In this document: positions 52,893 to 62,084 of the stretch, piece by piece | How positions within the stretch are numbered: position 1 is the first letter of the stretch | How the letters are laid out: each line of letters starts with the position of its first letter | From: Thermogemmatispora sp042408735 | GTDB lineage: Bacteria; Chloroflexota; Ktedonobacteria; Ktedonobacterales; Ktedonobacteraceae | Assembly (NCBI RefSeq): GCF_042408735.1 | Contig: NZ_JBHOQV010000150.1 | Location: 18,928 to 82,927 of the forward strand | Length of the DNA: 64,000 nucleotides | Reading direction: 5' to 3' | The notes under the pieces: model-generated | Told to the model about the DNA's origin: nothing | What the model saw: the letters and a program-made list of their open reading frames with translations, nothing else | Database searches by the model: none | Made by a program: the position numbers and the translations under genes

Positions 52893-53099
52893 CGCCTTGA
52901 CCGCCCGCACAGGCGGGGTATATGCTCGCACCAATGGCCGGCAGGGCTGATCATCAGCTCCGCCGGCCATGCTGTATCAGCGCAACCCAGGCAGGCGCAG
53001 CGAGGGAGAGCAACCCATCTGTAAGAATGCCCTTGCAGCTCCGTTTATTAGACGTGTCACTAAGGCACTTACCTTCTTTCGCAAGGAGGAGCACTACCG

Positions 53100-54527
53100 A
53101 TGCAATCCGGCGTAAAGTTCTGCCCGCAATGTGGCAGCCCGGTAACAGCCAACCAGAGTTTCTGTGCAATGTGCGGGACCCTCCTCCAGGCCACCCCAGC
53201 CCCACCCGGCAGAGGAGTCTCTTCTGAGGAGACGGCTCTTGATCCGCGCTCACCTGGAGGCCAGGAGGCCCTGCCTCCTCAGGCTGTGCGGGATGGCAAG
53301 ACGATGCGCCAGGACGCCCCCGTATCGCCCACACCACCCCCTCCACAGGCAGCCCAACCTCAGCCACCACCGACTCCGGCCCCCTCGGCAGGGCCTCCAC
53401 CCACCTTCACTCCCCCGCCGCCGGGCGGTCCCTCGATTTTCCAGCAGCCGCCAGGGCCGGGTCCAGGCTACCGGCAGCCGCTGGGACCTCCCCCAGCCGC
53501 TGCGCCGCCAGGCGTACCAGCCTACGCGCAACCGCAAAAAGGCTCAACCGGTCGAGTGTTGGCGGGAATCGGCTGCACCACCCTGATCATCGTCCTGGTG
53601 ATCCTGGCCATCTGCGGCGGCCTGAGCTACGGGACCTATCTCTTTCTGCACAACCTTGCCAGCCGCGCGGAGCAGAGCACCTCGGCCAGCCAGATCACCA
53701 GCCAGGGCGAGTCCCCCAGCGGTACGGCTACCAGGATGCCAGCGCGCACGTTCCCCATCAATGCCACGCTGATCTACTCCTCTATCACTATTACAGTCCT
53801 GGACGCGCAACTGGCCAGTGGCTTCCCGGATGATCCCCAGGCGAGCACCAGCTCAGCGCTCCTGCGCCTGCAACTCAAGGAGGCCAATCAAACAACCGAT
53901 TTTGTCTCCTATGATTACAACCAGGTTGCTCGTCTGATCCTCCCCGACAAGAGCAGCGTTGCCCCCGACGATCTGCAGTACGCGAGTCCGCCGCAGCCCA
54001 ACTCGACGCGCACCAACTGGCTGGACTTCCCTGTTCCGGCCACACTGGATGTAAGCCGCACGGTGCTGCGTCTGGGAGCCTCGACCGAGGCCCAGATGGA
54101 TATCCCGCTCCAGAACAATCCTAACCTCACGGGGTACCAGCCCACAACCACGAGGCCCTCCAATGCTCAAACCACCTACGCTGGTCTCAAATGGACTATC
54201 ACCTCGACCCTGGTAAGCTGGAGCACCAGCGGTAAACAGGCCGCGAATGGAAAGCGTTTCCTCACGCTGAGCTTCCGCATCGACAATCCATCGAGCCGGG
54301 ATGTGGGCTTTAACGTCGATGATTTCATGCGCCTGCAGATAGGCAGCGATCGCTACCCCCCCACGGCCAACACTTTCACGGGGATCGTCAAGGCAGGTAC
54401 GACAGACTACACCGGTACGGTCACCTTCTCTATACCGGCGGGCACTACCTCCTGTAGCGTGATCCTGCTGCACACCGACCTGATCTCCGACTCCGAGGAG
54501 ACGCAGATTCCCTTGCAACTTCGCTAG
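53100..54527 (+). CDS. Zinc-ribbon membrane protein with extracellular beta domain
   Basis: 475 residues. Residues 5-28 are a zinc ribbon (Cys8, Cys11, Cys22, Cys25). Residues 35-150 are a Pro-rich disordered region, and one transmembrane helix spans about 153-183. The extracellular part (200-475) has two beta-sandwich-like units in a DUF4352-like style, with strands such as RLQLKEANQTTDFVSY and LTLSFRIDNPSSRDVG. Function is unknown; such proteins are usually cell-envelope factors. AAGGAGGA ten bases before the ATG supports the start. Confidence 0.8.
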   Translation: MQSGVKFCPQCGSPVTANQSFCAMCGTLLQATPAPPGRGVSSEETALDPRSPGGQEALPPQAVRDGKTMRQDAPVSPTPPPPQAAQPQPPPTPAPSAGPPPTFTPPPPGGPSIFQQPPGPGPGYRQPLGPPPAAAPPGVPAYAQPQKGSTGRVLAGIGCTTLIIVLVILAICGGLSYGTYLFLHNLASRAEQSTSASQITSQGESPSGTATRMPARTFPINATLIYSSITITVLDAQLASGFPDDPQASTSSALLRLQLKEANQTTDFVSYDYNQVARLILPDKSSVAPDDLQYASPPQPNSTRTNWLDFPVPATLDVSRTVLRLGASTEAQMDIPLQNNPNLTGYQPTTTRPSNAQTTYAGLKWTITSTLVSWSTSGKQAANGKRFLTLSFRIDNPSSRDVGFNVDDFMRLQIGSDRYPPTANTFTGIVKAGTTDYTGTVTFSIPAGTTSCSVILLHTDLISDSEETQIPLQLR

Positions 54528-54656
54528 GCCAGATCAGGGAAAGTCAGCCGCCCGCACCTGGCTGAGAGAGAGGGGGCCAGGCAGAACAGACGAGGAGCCA
54601 CCACGAGCAACAGCTTGTGAGCCAGGCCACCTCTCACCGCAGCAGGAGAGCCGGTG

Positions 54657-54970
54657 AGCAGATGCGGCAGAAGATAGCTTTAAGATAGGGAGTTCCAGGT
54701 ATGGCCAGACTGAGGAGATGGTCGCAGGTCTGGGTCTGGACCTCCGCGCTCCTCGAGCGCCAGCCCCCACGGTGCCCAGCCTGGTCTGACTATCGTTAGG
54801 CAAGAGCAGATCCCGCCCCTCATCTCTACAAGCAGCAGCCCAACCAGGACAGACCAATCACCTTTTGTTAGCGGAGGTACGGCCCACCAGCCTGAGCGCA
54901 CCTGGTCGGGTCGTGATCCCCCAGCAGCCCCCGCAAGTCGAGCTGACGCCGCAGCCCGATCCGCATTCCC
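54657..54970 (-). pseudogene. Decayed partial copy of rlmI
   Basis: On the minus strand the left end reads EVQTQTCDHLLSLAIPGTPY then LKAIFCRIC, nearly identical to the C-terminus of the intact RlmI at 57004 (EVLTHSCDHPLRLAMPETLY, then LKAMFCRLL). Just upstream, GRDLLLPNDSQTR matches the internal GARGLLLRNDSQARRR, and a fainter LRRQLDLRGLL segment continues. About 600 bases between the first two blocks are deleted and frames are shifted. It is a dead paralogue or a duplicated fragment. Confidence 0.8.
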
Positions 54971-55233
54971 AGACAGCGCTCGCCCGCTTCGCAGCGCTAC
55001 TATTTACCTCGTAGCAACGGCCAGAATATAGCAGCGCTGCCGGCAACCAGAAGAGCCATACTCTCTGTACCCGGACACCTGCAGCCTCGGGCCCCTCTAG
55101 CATGCCGCGTTGAGCCAGGCCAACAATCAGACAAGCCCACCAGCACTGGCGCGAGTGCTTCTAACCCTTGTCAGAGGATCCCGAGAAGCAGCCGGAGCAG
55201 CGGGTCCCCGGGAGCAGCGACGGGAAGACGCCT
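54971..55233. other. Non-coding remainder between pseudogene and marR
   Basis: No gene, clear promoter or strong stem-loop seen. It may hold the further decayed N-terminal part of the rlmI copy, but similarity is too weak to claim. Confidence 0.35.
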
Positions 55234-55692
55234 TCATCCTTTTCTCTTCACAGAAAGAGCTAAGGCATCATCAGCAAAGCGACGGAGCAAGGAGACGAAA
55301 GTCTGCCAGTCCTCGGGATCCCACCTGGCAACGATCGGCTGCACTAGCCTCTCGCGGGCCGCCTCCAGGGCCTGGACAATCGCCAGCCCCTCTCTGGTAA
55401 TCGTCACCTTGTGTTCCCTGCGATCACCAGTAGCAGCCTGGCGTGTCACCAGTCCCAAGCGCGCCATCGCAGCAACCTGGCGACTCACGGTGCTGTGATG
55501 GCGCCCGACCAGCCCCGCCAGCTCCACAATGCCAATCGTGCCTTTACGACCAATCGCGACCAGCAAGGGAAGCAAGGCTCGATCAAGGGAAACACCCGCC
55601 TCCCGCAGCAGGACGCTATCGCGTTGGGGTTGGTTCAACAGCCCGATAAGGTCAAAAAGGGCTTCGTAGAACTGATGAATGGTCGGCTCCAT
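55234..55692 (-). CDS. MarR-family transcriptional regulator
   Basis: 152 residues with a MarR winged helix: DRALLPLLVAIGRKGTIGIVELAGLVGRHHSTVSRQVAAM, then the wing ATGDRREHKVTITREGLA. It would act as a dimeric repressor released by a phenolic, oxidant or drug-like ligand. It diverges from an oxidoreductase gene. A TATACT box ends eight bases before the ATG and no ribosome site is present, so the message is probably leaderless. Confidence 0.92.
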   Translation of the reverse strand: MEPTIHQFYEALFDLIGLLNQPQRDSVLLREAGVSLDRALLPLLVAIGRKGTIGIVELAGLVGRHHSTVSRQVAAMARLGLVTRQAATGDRREHKVTITREGLAIVQALEAARERLVQPIVARWDPEDWQTFVSLLRRFADDALALSVKRKG

Positions 55693-55700
55693 ATGGGTGC

Positions 55701-55772
55701 AGTATACACGGGCCGGCTGGACCTGTCCAGGCTCTTTCTGCTATACTAGATGCGTGCAAAATACACATATCT
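55701..55772. promoter_or_regulatory. Divergent marR/oxidoreductase promoters with shared operator
   Basis: Minus strand: TGGACA (55729-55724), 17 bases, TATACT (55706-55701). Plus strand: TGGACC (55718-55723), 18 bases, TATACT (55742-55747). The two -35 boxes lie inside the palindrome CTGGAC-CT-GTCCAG (55717-55730). A second imperfect repeat, AGATGCGTG-N7-CACATATCT (55748-55772), covers the plus-strand start. Both are good MarR sites. Confidence 0.6.
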
Positions 55773-55807
55773 AACGGAAGCCGAGAGGTCAGAAAGAGGA
55801 GAAGACC

Positions 55808-56764
55808 ATGAAAGCCGCCATTGTCTTGCAGTCGGGCCAGGCGCCTGTCTACGGCGATTTTCCCGAGCCAACGTCCGCTGAGGGGGAGCACTTGATCACC
55901 GTGACCGCTGCCTCGCTGAGCCATGTGACCAGGAGCCGGGCATCGGGAACACACTACAGCAGCGCCAGCAATCAATTTCCCTTTGTAGCCGGTGTCGATG
56001 GCGTCGGAAGGCTCGCCTCTGGTCGCCGTGTCTACTTTGCCCTGCCCACGGTCCCCTTCGGAAGCCTGGCCGAGCGAACGAGGGTGAAAGTCTCTCACTG
56101 TTTGAGCGTGCCTGATGAGCTGGACGATGTGACCGCCGCGGCGCTTGCCATCCCTGGAATGTCCTCCTGGGCAGCGCTGGTGGAGACCGCGAGGTTTCAG
56201 GCAGGTGAAACGGTCATGGTCAACGGCGCGACCGGCATCTCTGGCCGTCTGGCGGTTCAGATTGCCAGCTACCTGGGAGCCAGGAAAGTGATTGCCACGG
56301 GGCGCAATCGCGCGGTCCTGCGCTCCCTGCTCTCCTTGGGAGCTGACCTTACCATCCCCCTTGATCAGGACGGGGAGGCGCTGGAACAAGCCTTTCTCTC
56401 CGCATTTCACGAGGGAGTCGATATCGTGCTCGACTATCTCTGGGGACCAAGTATGGAGCGGTTGCTCGTGGCGGCGGCCAAGGCGGGGAAAGAGGGGGTT
56501 CCGACCCGCTGCATTCACATTGGTGGGATTTCCGCGGCCACCATCTCCCTGCCGGGCCAGATCCTGCGGGCCTCCGCTCTCCAACTGATGGGAAGTGGCA
56601 TTGGCAGCCTTCCTTTCGACCGCCTCCTAAAGGCGATCGACAGCGTGTTGCAAGCAGCAGCGCGAGGAAAGTTGCAGATCGCGACTACCACCGTTCCTCT
56701 CTCGAAGATCGCAGACGCTTGGTCCGCAGACATCTCTCGGTCCCGTCCAGTGATTGAGATTTGA
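55808..56764 (+). CDS. MDR-family NADPH:quinone reductase-like oxidoreductase
   Basis: 318-residue zinc-free medium-chain reductase. The cofactor motif is VMVNGATGISGRLAVQIA, and the N-terminal GroES-like domain lacks the zinc cysteines. It should reduce quinones or enones with NADPH. An AGAGGAG ribosome site precedes the ATG. It is divergent from marR, the usual arrangement for an inducible detoxification enzyme. Confidence 0.9.
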   Translation: MKAAIVLQSGQAPVYGDFPEPTSAEGEHLITVTAASLSHVTRSRASGTHYSSASNQFPFVAGVDGVGRLASGRRVYFALPTVPFGSLAERTRVKVSHCLSVPDELDDVTAAALAIPGMSSWAALVETARFQAGETVMVNGATGISGRLAVQIASYLGARKVIATGRNRAVLRSLLSLGADLTIPLDQDGEALEQAFLSAFHEGVDIVLDYLWGPSMERLLVAAAKAGKEGVPTRCIHIGGISAATISLPGQILRASALQLMGSGIGSLPFDRLLKAIDSVLQAAARGKLQIATTTVPLSKIADAWSADISRSRPVIEI

Positions 56765-56920
56765 GGGGGTCCCCAGCGAGTGAATTGTTCCTGACCGCCG
56801 ACAGCAACCCACGCGCCAAGGGCCCGGCTGCCCCATCAGGCAAGGCCGGCCGATCTCGTGACCAAATCGGGGCGAAGGCAGGCATCTTCTCGCTTTGCCT
56901 CGCCGCGGCGTTGTTCGCAA

Positions 56921-56948
56921 CCAGGGAGGGCATGCCCTCCCTCCCTGG
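56921..56948. terminator. Terminator-like palindrome between convergent genes
   Basis: AGGGAGGGCATGCCCTCCCT (56923-56942) is a perfect 20-bp palindrome. An alternative 10-bp stem CCAGGGAGGG/CCCTCCCTGG uses the repeated right arm. It lies between the oxidoreductase gene and the convergent rlmI. Confidence 0.6.
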
Positions 56949-57003
56949 CAGGTCCTCAGCCAGCTCGGACAACGCTCCACCTGATTGACGACCGCTTCTC
57001 TTG

Positions 57004-58230
57004 CTAGAGCAAACGGCAAAACATGGCTTTGAGATAGAGGGTCTCGGGCATAGCCAGCCTGAGGGGATGGTCACAGCTATGGGTCAGAACCTCTAAAACC
57101 TGGACCTCGCGCTCAAGGGCGCGCGCCGCCAGCGAGAGCGTCCCAGACAGATCATCGAGTCCAATCGCTCCCGAGCAAGAGCAGCTCAGCAAGATCCCAC
57201 CAGGCCGCAGTACGCTCATGCCGAGCAGATTCAGACGACGATAGGCCCGCAGGGCCTGGGACCTTGCCGTCTGGCTACGCGCAAAGGCCGGCGGATCAAG
57301 GACCACAATGTCGAAGCGCTCGCCGCGCCCACGCGCCTCTTCTAGATAGGCAAAGACATCGGAGACAATGAACCGATGGCGCCCGGCCTCCAGGCCGTTG
57401 AGAGCGAAGTGACGTTGGGCCGCCGTCATGGCCGGCTGCGAGCTATCAACGCTGGTAACTTGCACCCGCCGATCAGCCAGGGCCGCCACCAGCGAGAAGC
57501 CACCGGTATAGGAGAAGCAGTTGAGCACACGCGCCATCCCTTCGGGTGGGAGGTCCGTGGTCACGGCCCGCACATACTTGGCCAGCGCGGCCCGCTTGTC
57601 GCGCTGATCCAGAAAAAAGCCGGTCTTTTGGCCGTGCCAGGGATCGATCAGATAGCGCACGCCGTTCTCCCGTCCCTCCACCTCTGGCGGCACCTCGCCA
57701 GCCAGCAGGCGCGGCTCCTCCAGGGATAGCCCTTCGCGGCGCCGGGCCTGACTATCGTTGCGCAAGAGCAGGCCACGTGCGCCCGTCTCCAGCAGCAGTG
57801 GCTCCACCAGCAGAGGCAGGAGACGCTCCATGCCGAGTGTATGGACCTGAGCCACCAGCACCTCGGCGTAGCGATCGACGATCAGGCCAGGCAAGCCGTC
57901 GCCCTCAGAATGGATCAGCCGGTAGATGTTGGTCACAGCAGGGTCAAAGACGCGGCGCAGCTCCAGAGCCTGGCGGATGCGTCGGCGCAGGAAGGAGGCA
58001 TCGATCGGCTCCTCGCGACGCGTCAACAGACGAATGGCAATATCGGTGCGAGGATGATAATAACCACGCCCGAGGAACTGCCCCGAGGCCGAGCGCACTT
58101 CCACCAGCCCTCCTGGTTCGACCTCGCGTGGTACCTGCTGCAAGGCTCCCGAGAAGACCCAGAGATGGCCGTTGAGCAGCGGCTCCTCGCGCTGCGGTTT
58201 CAAACGTACCTGTGGATAAAGCGAAGACAT
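57004..58230 (-). CDS. rlmI: RlmI-like class I rRNA (cytosine-C5) methyltransferase
   Basis: 408 residues. A PUA domain (1-75, with HLWVFSGALQQVPREVEPG) precedes a central RlmI domain (EGDGLPGLIVDRYAEVLV) and a SAM-binding domain with VLNCFSYTGGFSLVAAL and the catalytic-loop motif VVLDPPAFARS. The family methylates C1962 of 23S rRNA in E. coli. ATG 58230 is chosen over GTG 58239; neither has a ribosome site. It follows cobA by 100 bases on the same strand and has a degraded partial copy at 54657-54970. Confidence 0.9.
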   Translation of the reverse strand: MSSLYPQVRLKPQREEPLLNGHLWVFSGALQQVPREVEPGGLVEVRSASGQFLGRGYYHPRTDIAIRLLTRREEPIDASFLRRRIRQALELRRVFDPAVTNIYRLIHSEGDGLPGLIVDRYAEVLVAQVHTLGMERLLPLLVEPLLLETGARGLLLRNDSQARRREGLSLEEPRLLAGEVPPEVEGRENGVRYLIDPWHGQKTGFFLDQRDKRAALAKYVRAVTTDLPPEGMARVLNCFSYTGGFSLVAALADRRVQVTSVDSSQPAMTAAQRHFALNGLEAGRHRFIVSDVFAYLEEARGRGERFDIVVLDPPAFARSQTARSQALRAYRRLNLLGMSVLRPGGILLSCSCSGAIGLDDLSGTLSLAARALEREVQVLEVLTHSCDHPLRLAMPETLYLKAMFCRLL

Positions 58231-58330
58231 CGCAGACACTGGCCAGCCAGCCGTAATGGCGACGGCATCCTCCCCCGCCGCGCTTTCCCAGCCTGCCTGC
58301 CAACGCAGAGGGCCGGGAAAGACAGCGGCT

Positions 58331-59167
58331 TTACTCGTCGGCCATTATAGCATACGGGTCATCGGCGACAAGGGCAGCCGTCCCTTCGTCCCGAAACCAG
58401 GCCAGCAGCTCACGGAGGTGGACCACCGCCCCGACAACGACGACCGCTGGGGCGCGCACGCCGGCCTCCGCGGCCCGTGCAGCTATCTCGGCCAGGCTGG
58501 CCTGAACACAGCGCTGCTGCGGTAACGTTCCCCACTCCACAACCAGAGCCGGCGTCGCCGCGTCCAGCCCCCCAGCCAGCAGCCCGGCCACGATCTGCGG
58601 CAACGTCTTCACCCCCATCAAAATCACCAGCGTTCCCCCCGCACGCGCCAGGGCCTGCCAATCCACGGCGCTCGCCCCAGTGCCTCGCTCCCTGTGCCCG
58701 GTCACGATCGTCACCGACGAAGCCAGGCCGCGGTGGGTCACGGGAACCCCAGCGTAGGCCGGCACGGCCAGGGCCGCACTGACGCCCGGAACCACTTCGA
58801 AAGGAATACCGGCCTGGGCCAGGGCCTCCGCCTCCTCGCCACCGCGTCCGAAGACAAAGGGATCGCCGCCCTTCAGGCGCACCACCAGGCGTCCCTGACG
58901 CGCGTGCTCAACCAAGAGACGATTGATCTCCGCCTGGGGCAGCTGATGGCAGCCTGGCCTCTTCCCGGCGAAGATCAGCTCGGCATCGGCCCGGGCCTCC
59001 GCCAGGAGCTGGGGAGCAATCAACCGATCATAGATCACGACATCGGCGGCCCGTAAGCAGCGCAGGCCCTTGAGCGTAATCAAGTCGGGCGCCCCCGGAC
59101 CGGCCCCCACCAGATAAACCTTGCCGCCCTCAAGGGGAGCGCCTTCCTGCTCCAGATCCTTGCTCAT
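58331..59167 (-). CDS. cobA: Uroporphyrinogen-III C-methyltransferase
   Basis: 278 residues of the SUMT/CobA family. Conserved segments are VYLVGAGPGAPDLITLKG, VIYDRLIAP, RLKGGDPFVFGRGGEEAEAL and PGVSAALAVPAYAGVPVTHRG. It adds two methyl groups to uroporphyrinogen III to make precorrin-2, the first step toward siroheme. GAGGAGG seven bases before ATG 59167 fixes the start, and the longer open frame is discarded. It lies 13 bases after the precorrin-2 dehydrogenase gene and serves the sulfite reductase encoded upstream. Confidence 0.95.
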   Translation of the reverse strand: MSKDLEQEGAPLEGGKVYLVGAGPGAPDLITLKGLRCLRAADVVIYDRLIAPQLLAEARADAELIFAGKRPGCHQLPQAEINRLLVEHARQGRLVVRLKGGDPFVFGRGGEEAEALAQAGIPFEVVPGVSAALAVPAYAGVPVTHRGLASSVTIVTGHRERGTGASAVDWQALARAGGTLVILMGVKTLPQIVAGLLAGGLDAATPALVVEWGTLPQQRCVQASLAEIAARAAEAGVRAPAVVVVGAVVHLRELLAWFRDEGTAALVADDPYAIMADE

Positions 59168-59180
59168 CCATCTCCCTCCT

Positions 59181-59897
59181 CTAGGAGGCCAGTGAACGCT
59201 CATCGGCGGCACTGGCGCCAGCCTCGGCCTCGCCGACAGATGGAGGCACCGTCACGCCATACTTGCCCAGCAGCTCCGCCGTCAGAGCGCGGGCCTCTGC
59301 TTCGGCGCCGGCCTCCAGATGGGCCAGCACCGCCGAGCGGTAGAACTCCTGAAAAAAGGCATCGCGCTGCTCATAGGCGACGCCCTGGGTCCGCAGCAAG
59401 GCCCGGGCCTCCGCAGCCAGGCGCAGCAAGGCCCCGTAAGCGTGAGAAAAATGCTGCTCCAGCTCCTGACGGATCAACTTTGCCAGACCGGGACTGACCC
59501 CTTCGGTCGAGACCGCCACCGTCAGCGGATCGCGGCGCAGGATCGAGGGCGTAATGAAATTGCAGCGCTCAGGCAGATCCACGATATTGAGCAACTGTCC
59601 GCGCTCCTGCGCCTCGCGCCAGACAGCTTCCACCAGTGTTGGCTCGCGCGTCGTAGCGATTACCACAAACGCCCCCTCCAGGTCGCCGGGTCGATAAGGG
59701 CGAGGGCGCAGCTCCAACTGCTCGCCCAGCTCGCGGGCCACCCGTTCCAGCTCCGCGCACCATTCGGGAGCAATGACACAGACGCGGGCACCACAGGCGG
59801 CGAAGGTCTGGGCCCGCTCCGCCGCCAGCCGGTCGCCCCCAATCACCACCACCCGCCGACCGCGCACATCCAACATAATCGGGTAATAGTTCGGCAT
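59181..59897 (-). CDS. Precorrin-2 dehydrogenase / sirohydrochlorin ferrochelatase
   Basis: 238 residues matching the N-terminal part of CysG (Met8p/SirC type). The NAD-binding motif is VVVIGGDRLAAERAQTFAACGARV, followed by VDLPERCNFITPSILRRDPLTVAVSTEGVSPGLAKLIRQ. It oxidises precorrin-2 to sirohydrochlorin and, in Met8p-type enzymes, inserts iron to give siroheme. The CobA half of CysG is a separate gene here, just downstream. The C-terminus has an extra helical region of about 60 residues. Confidence 0.93.
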   Translation of the reverse strand: MPNYYPIMLDVRGRRVVVIGGDRLAAERAQTFAACGARVCVIAPEWCAELERVARELGEQLELRPRPYRPGDLEGAFVVIATTREPTLVEAVWREAQERGQLLNIVDLPERCNFITPSILRRDPLTVAVSTEGVSPGLAKLIRQELEQHFSHAYGALLRLAAEARALLRTQGVAYEQRDAFFQEFYRSAVLAHLEAGAEAEARALTAELLGKYGVTVPPSVGEAEAGASAADERSLAS

Positions 59898-60066
59898 CTC
59901 TCTTGCCGTCCCTCTCTCAGCTCTCTCGCTCGCTCACTCAACACAGATCGGCCATCCCAGCGGCCAGCCCTCGCCAGGCGGCCACCAGTCATCGGCCCCG
60001 CTCAAGGCGCTCATAAAGGGCGCGCCCGCCTCTTGGGAAAGAGCAGCGGGCGCACAGGTCAGGCCA

Positions 60067-61848
60067 TCAATGTAAGCCGCTCAACTCACGTTCGCCGAGC
60101 GACTGAACGCGCTGGCGCAGATACTCCACCCCGACCCGCTGACAGTAGTCACCGAAGGTCTCGCCAGGCGCACGCTCAGCACGCCAGAGCAACAGCAGCG
60201 GGCGAATCGTAGCCGGAATCTCCCGCAAAGGGACCGAGGCAGCATAGAGGGTCGTCAGGCGCGTATTCTCCCAGTCGCCGCCGACGTAGATATTGTAGAG
60301 ATCCTTGGAGCGGCCCACGAAGCCAATATCGCCCATATAGGGGCGAGCGCAACCGTTGGGGCAGCCGCTCATCCGCAGGCTGAGACGCTCGCCGGCCAGG
60401 CCCAGCTCCTCCAACTGGCGCCCAATCTCACGGACCACACCCGGCAGAGCGCGCTCGGCCTCAGCCACCGCCAGGCCACAGGTCGGCAAGGCCGGGCAGG
60501 CCATCGCATAACGCTTCACCCCCAACCTGGCAGGATCGGTCTCAATGCCATGCTCGCGCAACAGGGCCTCCAGCGGCTCACGCTGCTCCGCCGTCAGATC
60601 GGTCAGCAGGATATTCTGCTGTCCGGTTAAACGAATGCCGGGACGGAAGGTCTCGATAGCTCGCCGCAGGCCCGTGCGTAGCTGGCAGGTCTCGGTATCG
60701 CGCACGCGCCCGTTCTCCACGTAGACCCCCAGAAACCAGCGCCCATCGCCCTGCTCGTGCCAGCCCAGGTGATCATCGACTCCCTCCCAGCGCAGCGGAT
60801 GCGGATCGGCCACCGCATGGCCCAGGCGCCGCTCCAGCTCAGCCCGGAACCACTCGATACCGCGCTCCTCGACCACATACTTCATGCGCGCGTGTTTGCG
60901 ATTCTGCCGGTCGCCATAGTCGCGCTGGATGGTCACGATCGTCTCCACCACCGGCAGCGTCTCAGCCGCAGGCACGAAGCAGAGGGGAGTGCCCAGGCGC
61001 GGGAACGTCTCGGCCTTGCCGTGGGTCATGCCCATGCCGCCCCCAACCAGGACCGTAAAGCCAGCCAGCTCGCCGCCATCGTCCAGCTCGGCCACCAGTC
61101 CGATGTCCTGGGTATAGACATCGATACAGTTATCGCCCGGGAAGGCCACGCCGATCTTGAACTTGCGCGGCAAATAGGTCGGGCCATAGATCGGCTCTAC
61201 CACCTCGTCGTCCGGCGTACCCACCGTCTGGACATGCTGTCCGTCGATCCAGATCTCGTGATAGGCCCGGCTGCGCGGCGCCAGATGACGGGCGATCTGC
61301 CGCGCCACCTCTTGCACCTGCGCCTGGGCCCGATTGCGCGCCGGCGCCGGACAGGCCATCACGTTGCGGTTCACATCGCCACAGGCCGCCAACGTCGAGA
61401 GCAAGGCCTCGTTGATGGCGCGGATCGTGGCGCGCAGATTGTGCTTCAAGACGCCATGCAGCTGAATGCCCTGGCGCGTCGTGAAGCGTAGGGTTCCATT
61501 GGCATAGCGGCCCGCCAGATCATCTTCGACCAGATATTGCTCGGCGGTCAATGCGCCCCCCGGAATACGCGAGCGGACCATGAACTGATAAGCCTTCTCC
61601 TCACCCGCGGCCTTACGCGCCTGGCGCAGGTCACGGTTCTCCTGCTGATAAATACCGTGAAACTTGATGAGCTGAACCTGCGCCTCGCTGAAGTGCGTGC
61701 TGTCCTGAGCCAGCTCTTCGGCGATCTCTCCGCGCAGATAGCGGCTCTCGGCCTTGATGCGCTCTACCTTGCTGCCGCCGCCGACTCCCAGGCCCAGGAG
61801 ATTGCTGCCAGCGGAAGAAGGGGTCTGATGCTCTTGCTCGGTCGCCAT
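60067..61848 (-). CDS. Assimilatory sulfite reductase (siroheme, [4Fe-4S]) hemoprotein
   Basis: 593 residues of the nitrite/sulfite reductase family. The siroheme-bridging cluster is bound by Cys451, Cys457, Cys496 and Cys500 (CPALPTC and CPNGC). Duplicated ferredoxin-like and siroheme domains are complete, with FTTRQGIQLHG near residue 122. NRNVMACPAP and the Lys/Arg residues around RKFKIG support sulfite rather than nitrite as substrate. It reduces sulfite to sulfide. It leads an operon with the two siroheme-synthesis genes. Confidence 0.93.
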   Translation of the reverse strand: MATEQEHQTPSSAGSNLLGLGVGGGSKVERIKAESRYLRGEIAEELAQDSTHFSEAQVQLIKFHGIYQQENRDLRQARKAAGEEKAYQFMVRSRIPGGALTAEQYLVEDDLAGRYANGTLRFTTRQGIQLHGVLKHNLRATIRAINEALLSTLAACGDVNRNVMACPAPARNRAQAQVQEVARQIARHLAPRSRAYHEIWIDGQHVQTVGTPDDEVVEPIYGPTYLPRKFKIGVAFPGDNCIDVYTQDIGLVAELDDGGELAGFTVLVGGGMGMTHGKAETFPRLGTPLCFVPAAETLPVVETIVTIQRDYGDRQNRKHARMKYVVEERGIEWFRAELERRLGHAVADPHPLRWEGVDDHLGWHEQGDGRWFLGVYVENGRVRDTETCQLRTGLRRAIETFRPGIRLTGQQNILLTDLTAEQREPLEALLREHGIETDPARLGVKRYAMACPALPTCGLAVAEAERALPGVVREIGRQLEELGLAGERLSLRMSGCPNGCARPYMGDIGFVGRSKDLYNIYVGGDWENTRLTTLYAASVPLREIPATIRPLLLLWRAERAPGETFGDYCQRVGVEYLRQRVQSLGERELSGLH

Positions 61849-61863
61849 ACCTCAGTCCTCAAA

Positions 61864-61928
61864 GTTGACATAATGGATCAACTATAGAAACTATTAATTA
61901 ACATACGATACAGAGCACTGTTTGTCAA
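61864..61928 (-). promoter_or_regulatory. Promoter of the sulfite reductase operon
   Basis: Minus-strand TTGACA (61928-61923) and TATGTT (61905-61900) are 17 bases apart, a near-consensus promoter with a leader of about 45 bases. The leader is AT-rich and has the inverted repeat GTTGA-N9-TCAAC (61864-61882) and a repeated AACTAT, possible sites for a sulfur-status regulator. Confidence 0.7.
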
Positions 61929-62084
61929 TAGGCGCACCAGAGCAACGGCGCGGGGGGCCAGGGAAGGGCGCGGCCCGAGGGGAGCTGGCGGCGGCGGCAG
62001 CGAAGCCAGAGAGGGCCAGGTCAGGCGAGACCATACGCGCGCCTCAGAGCGCAGCGCGATACATGGCGCTGGAACAAACAACAA

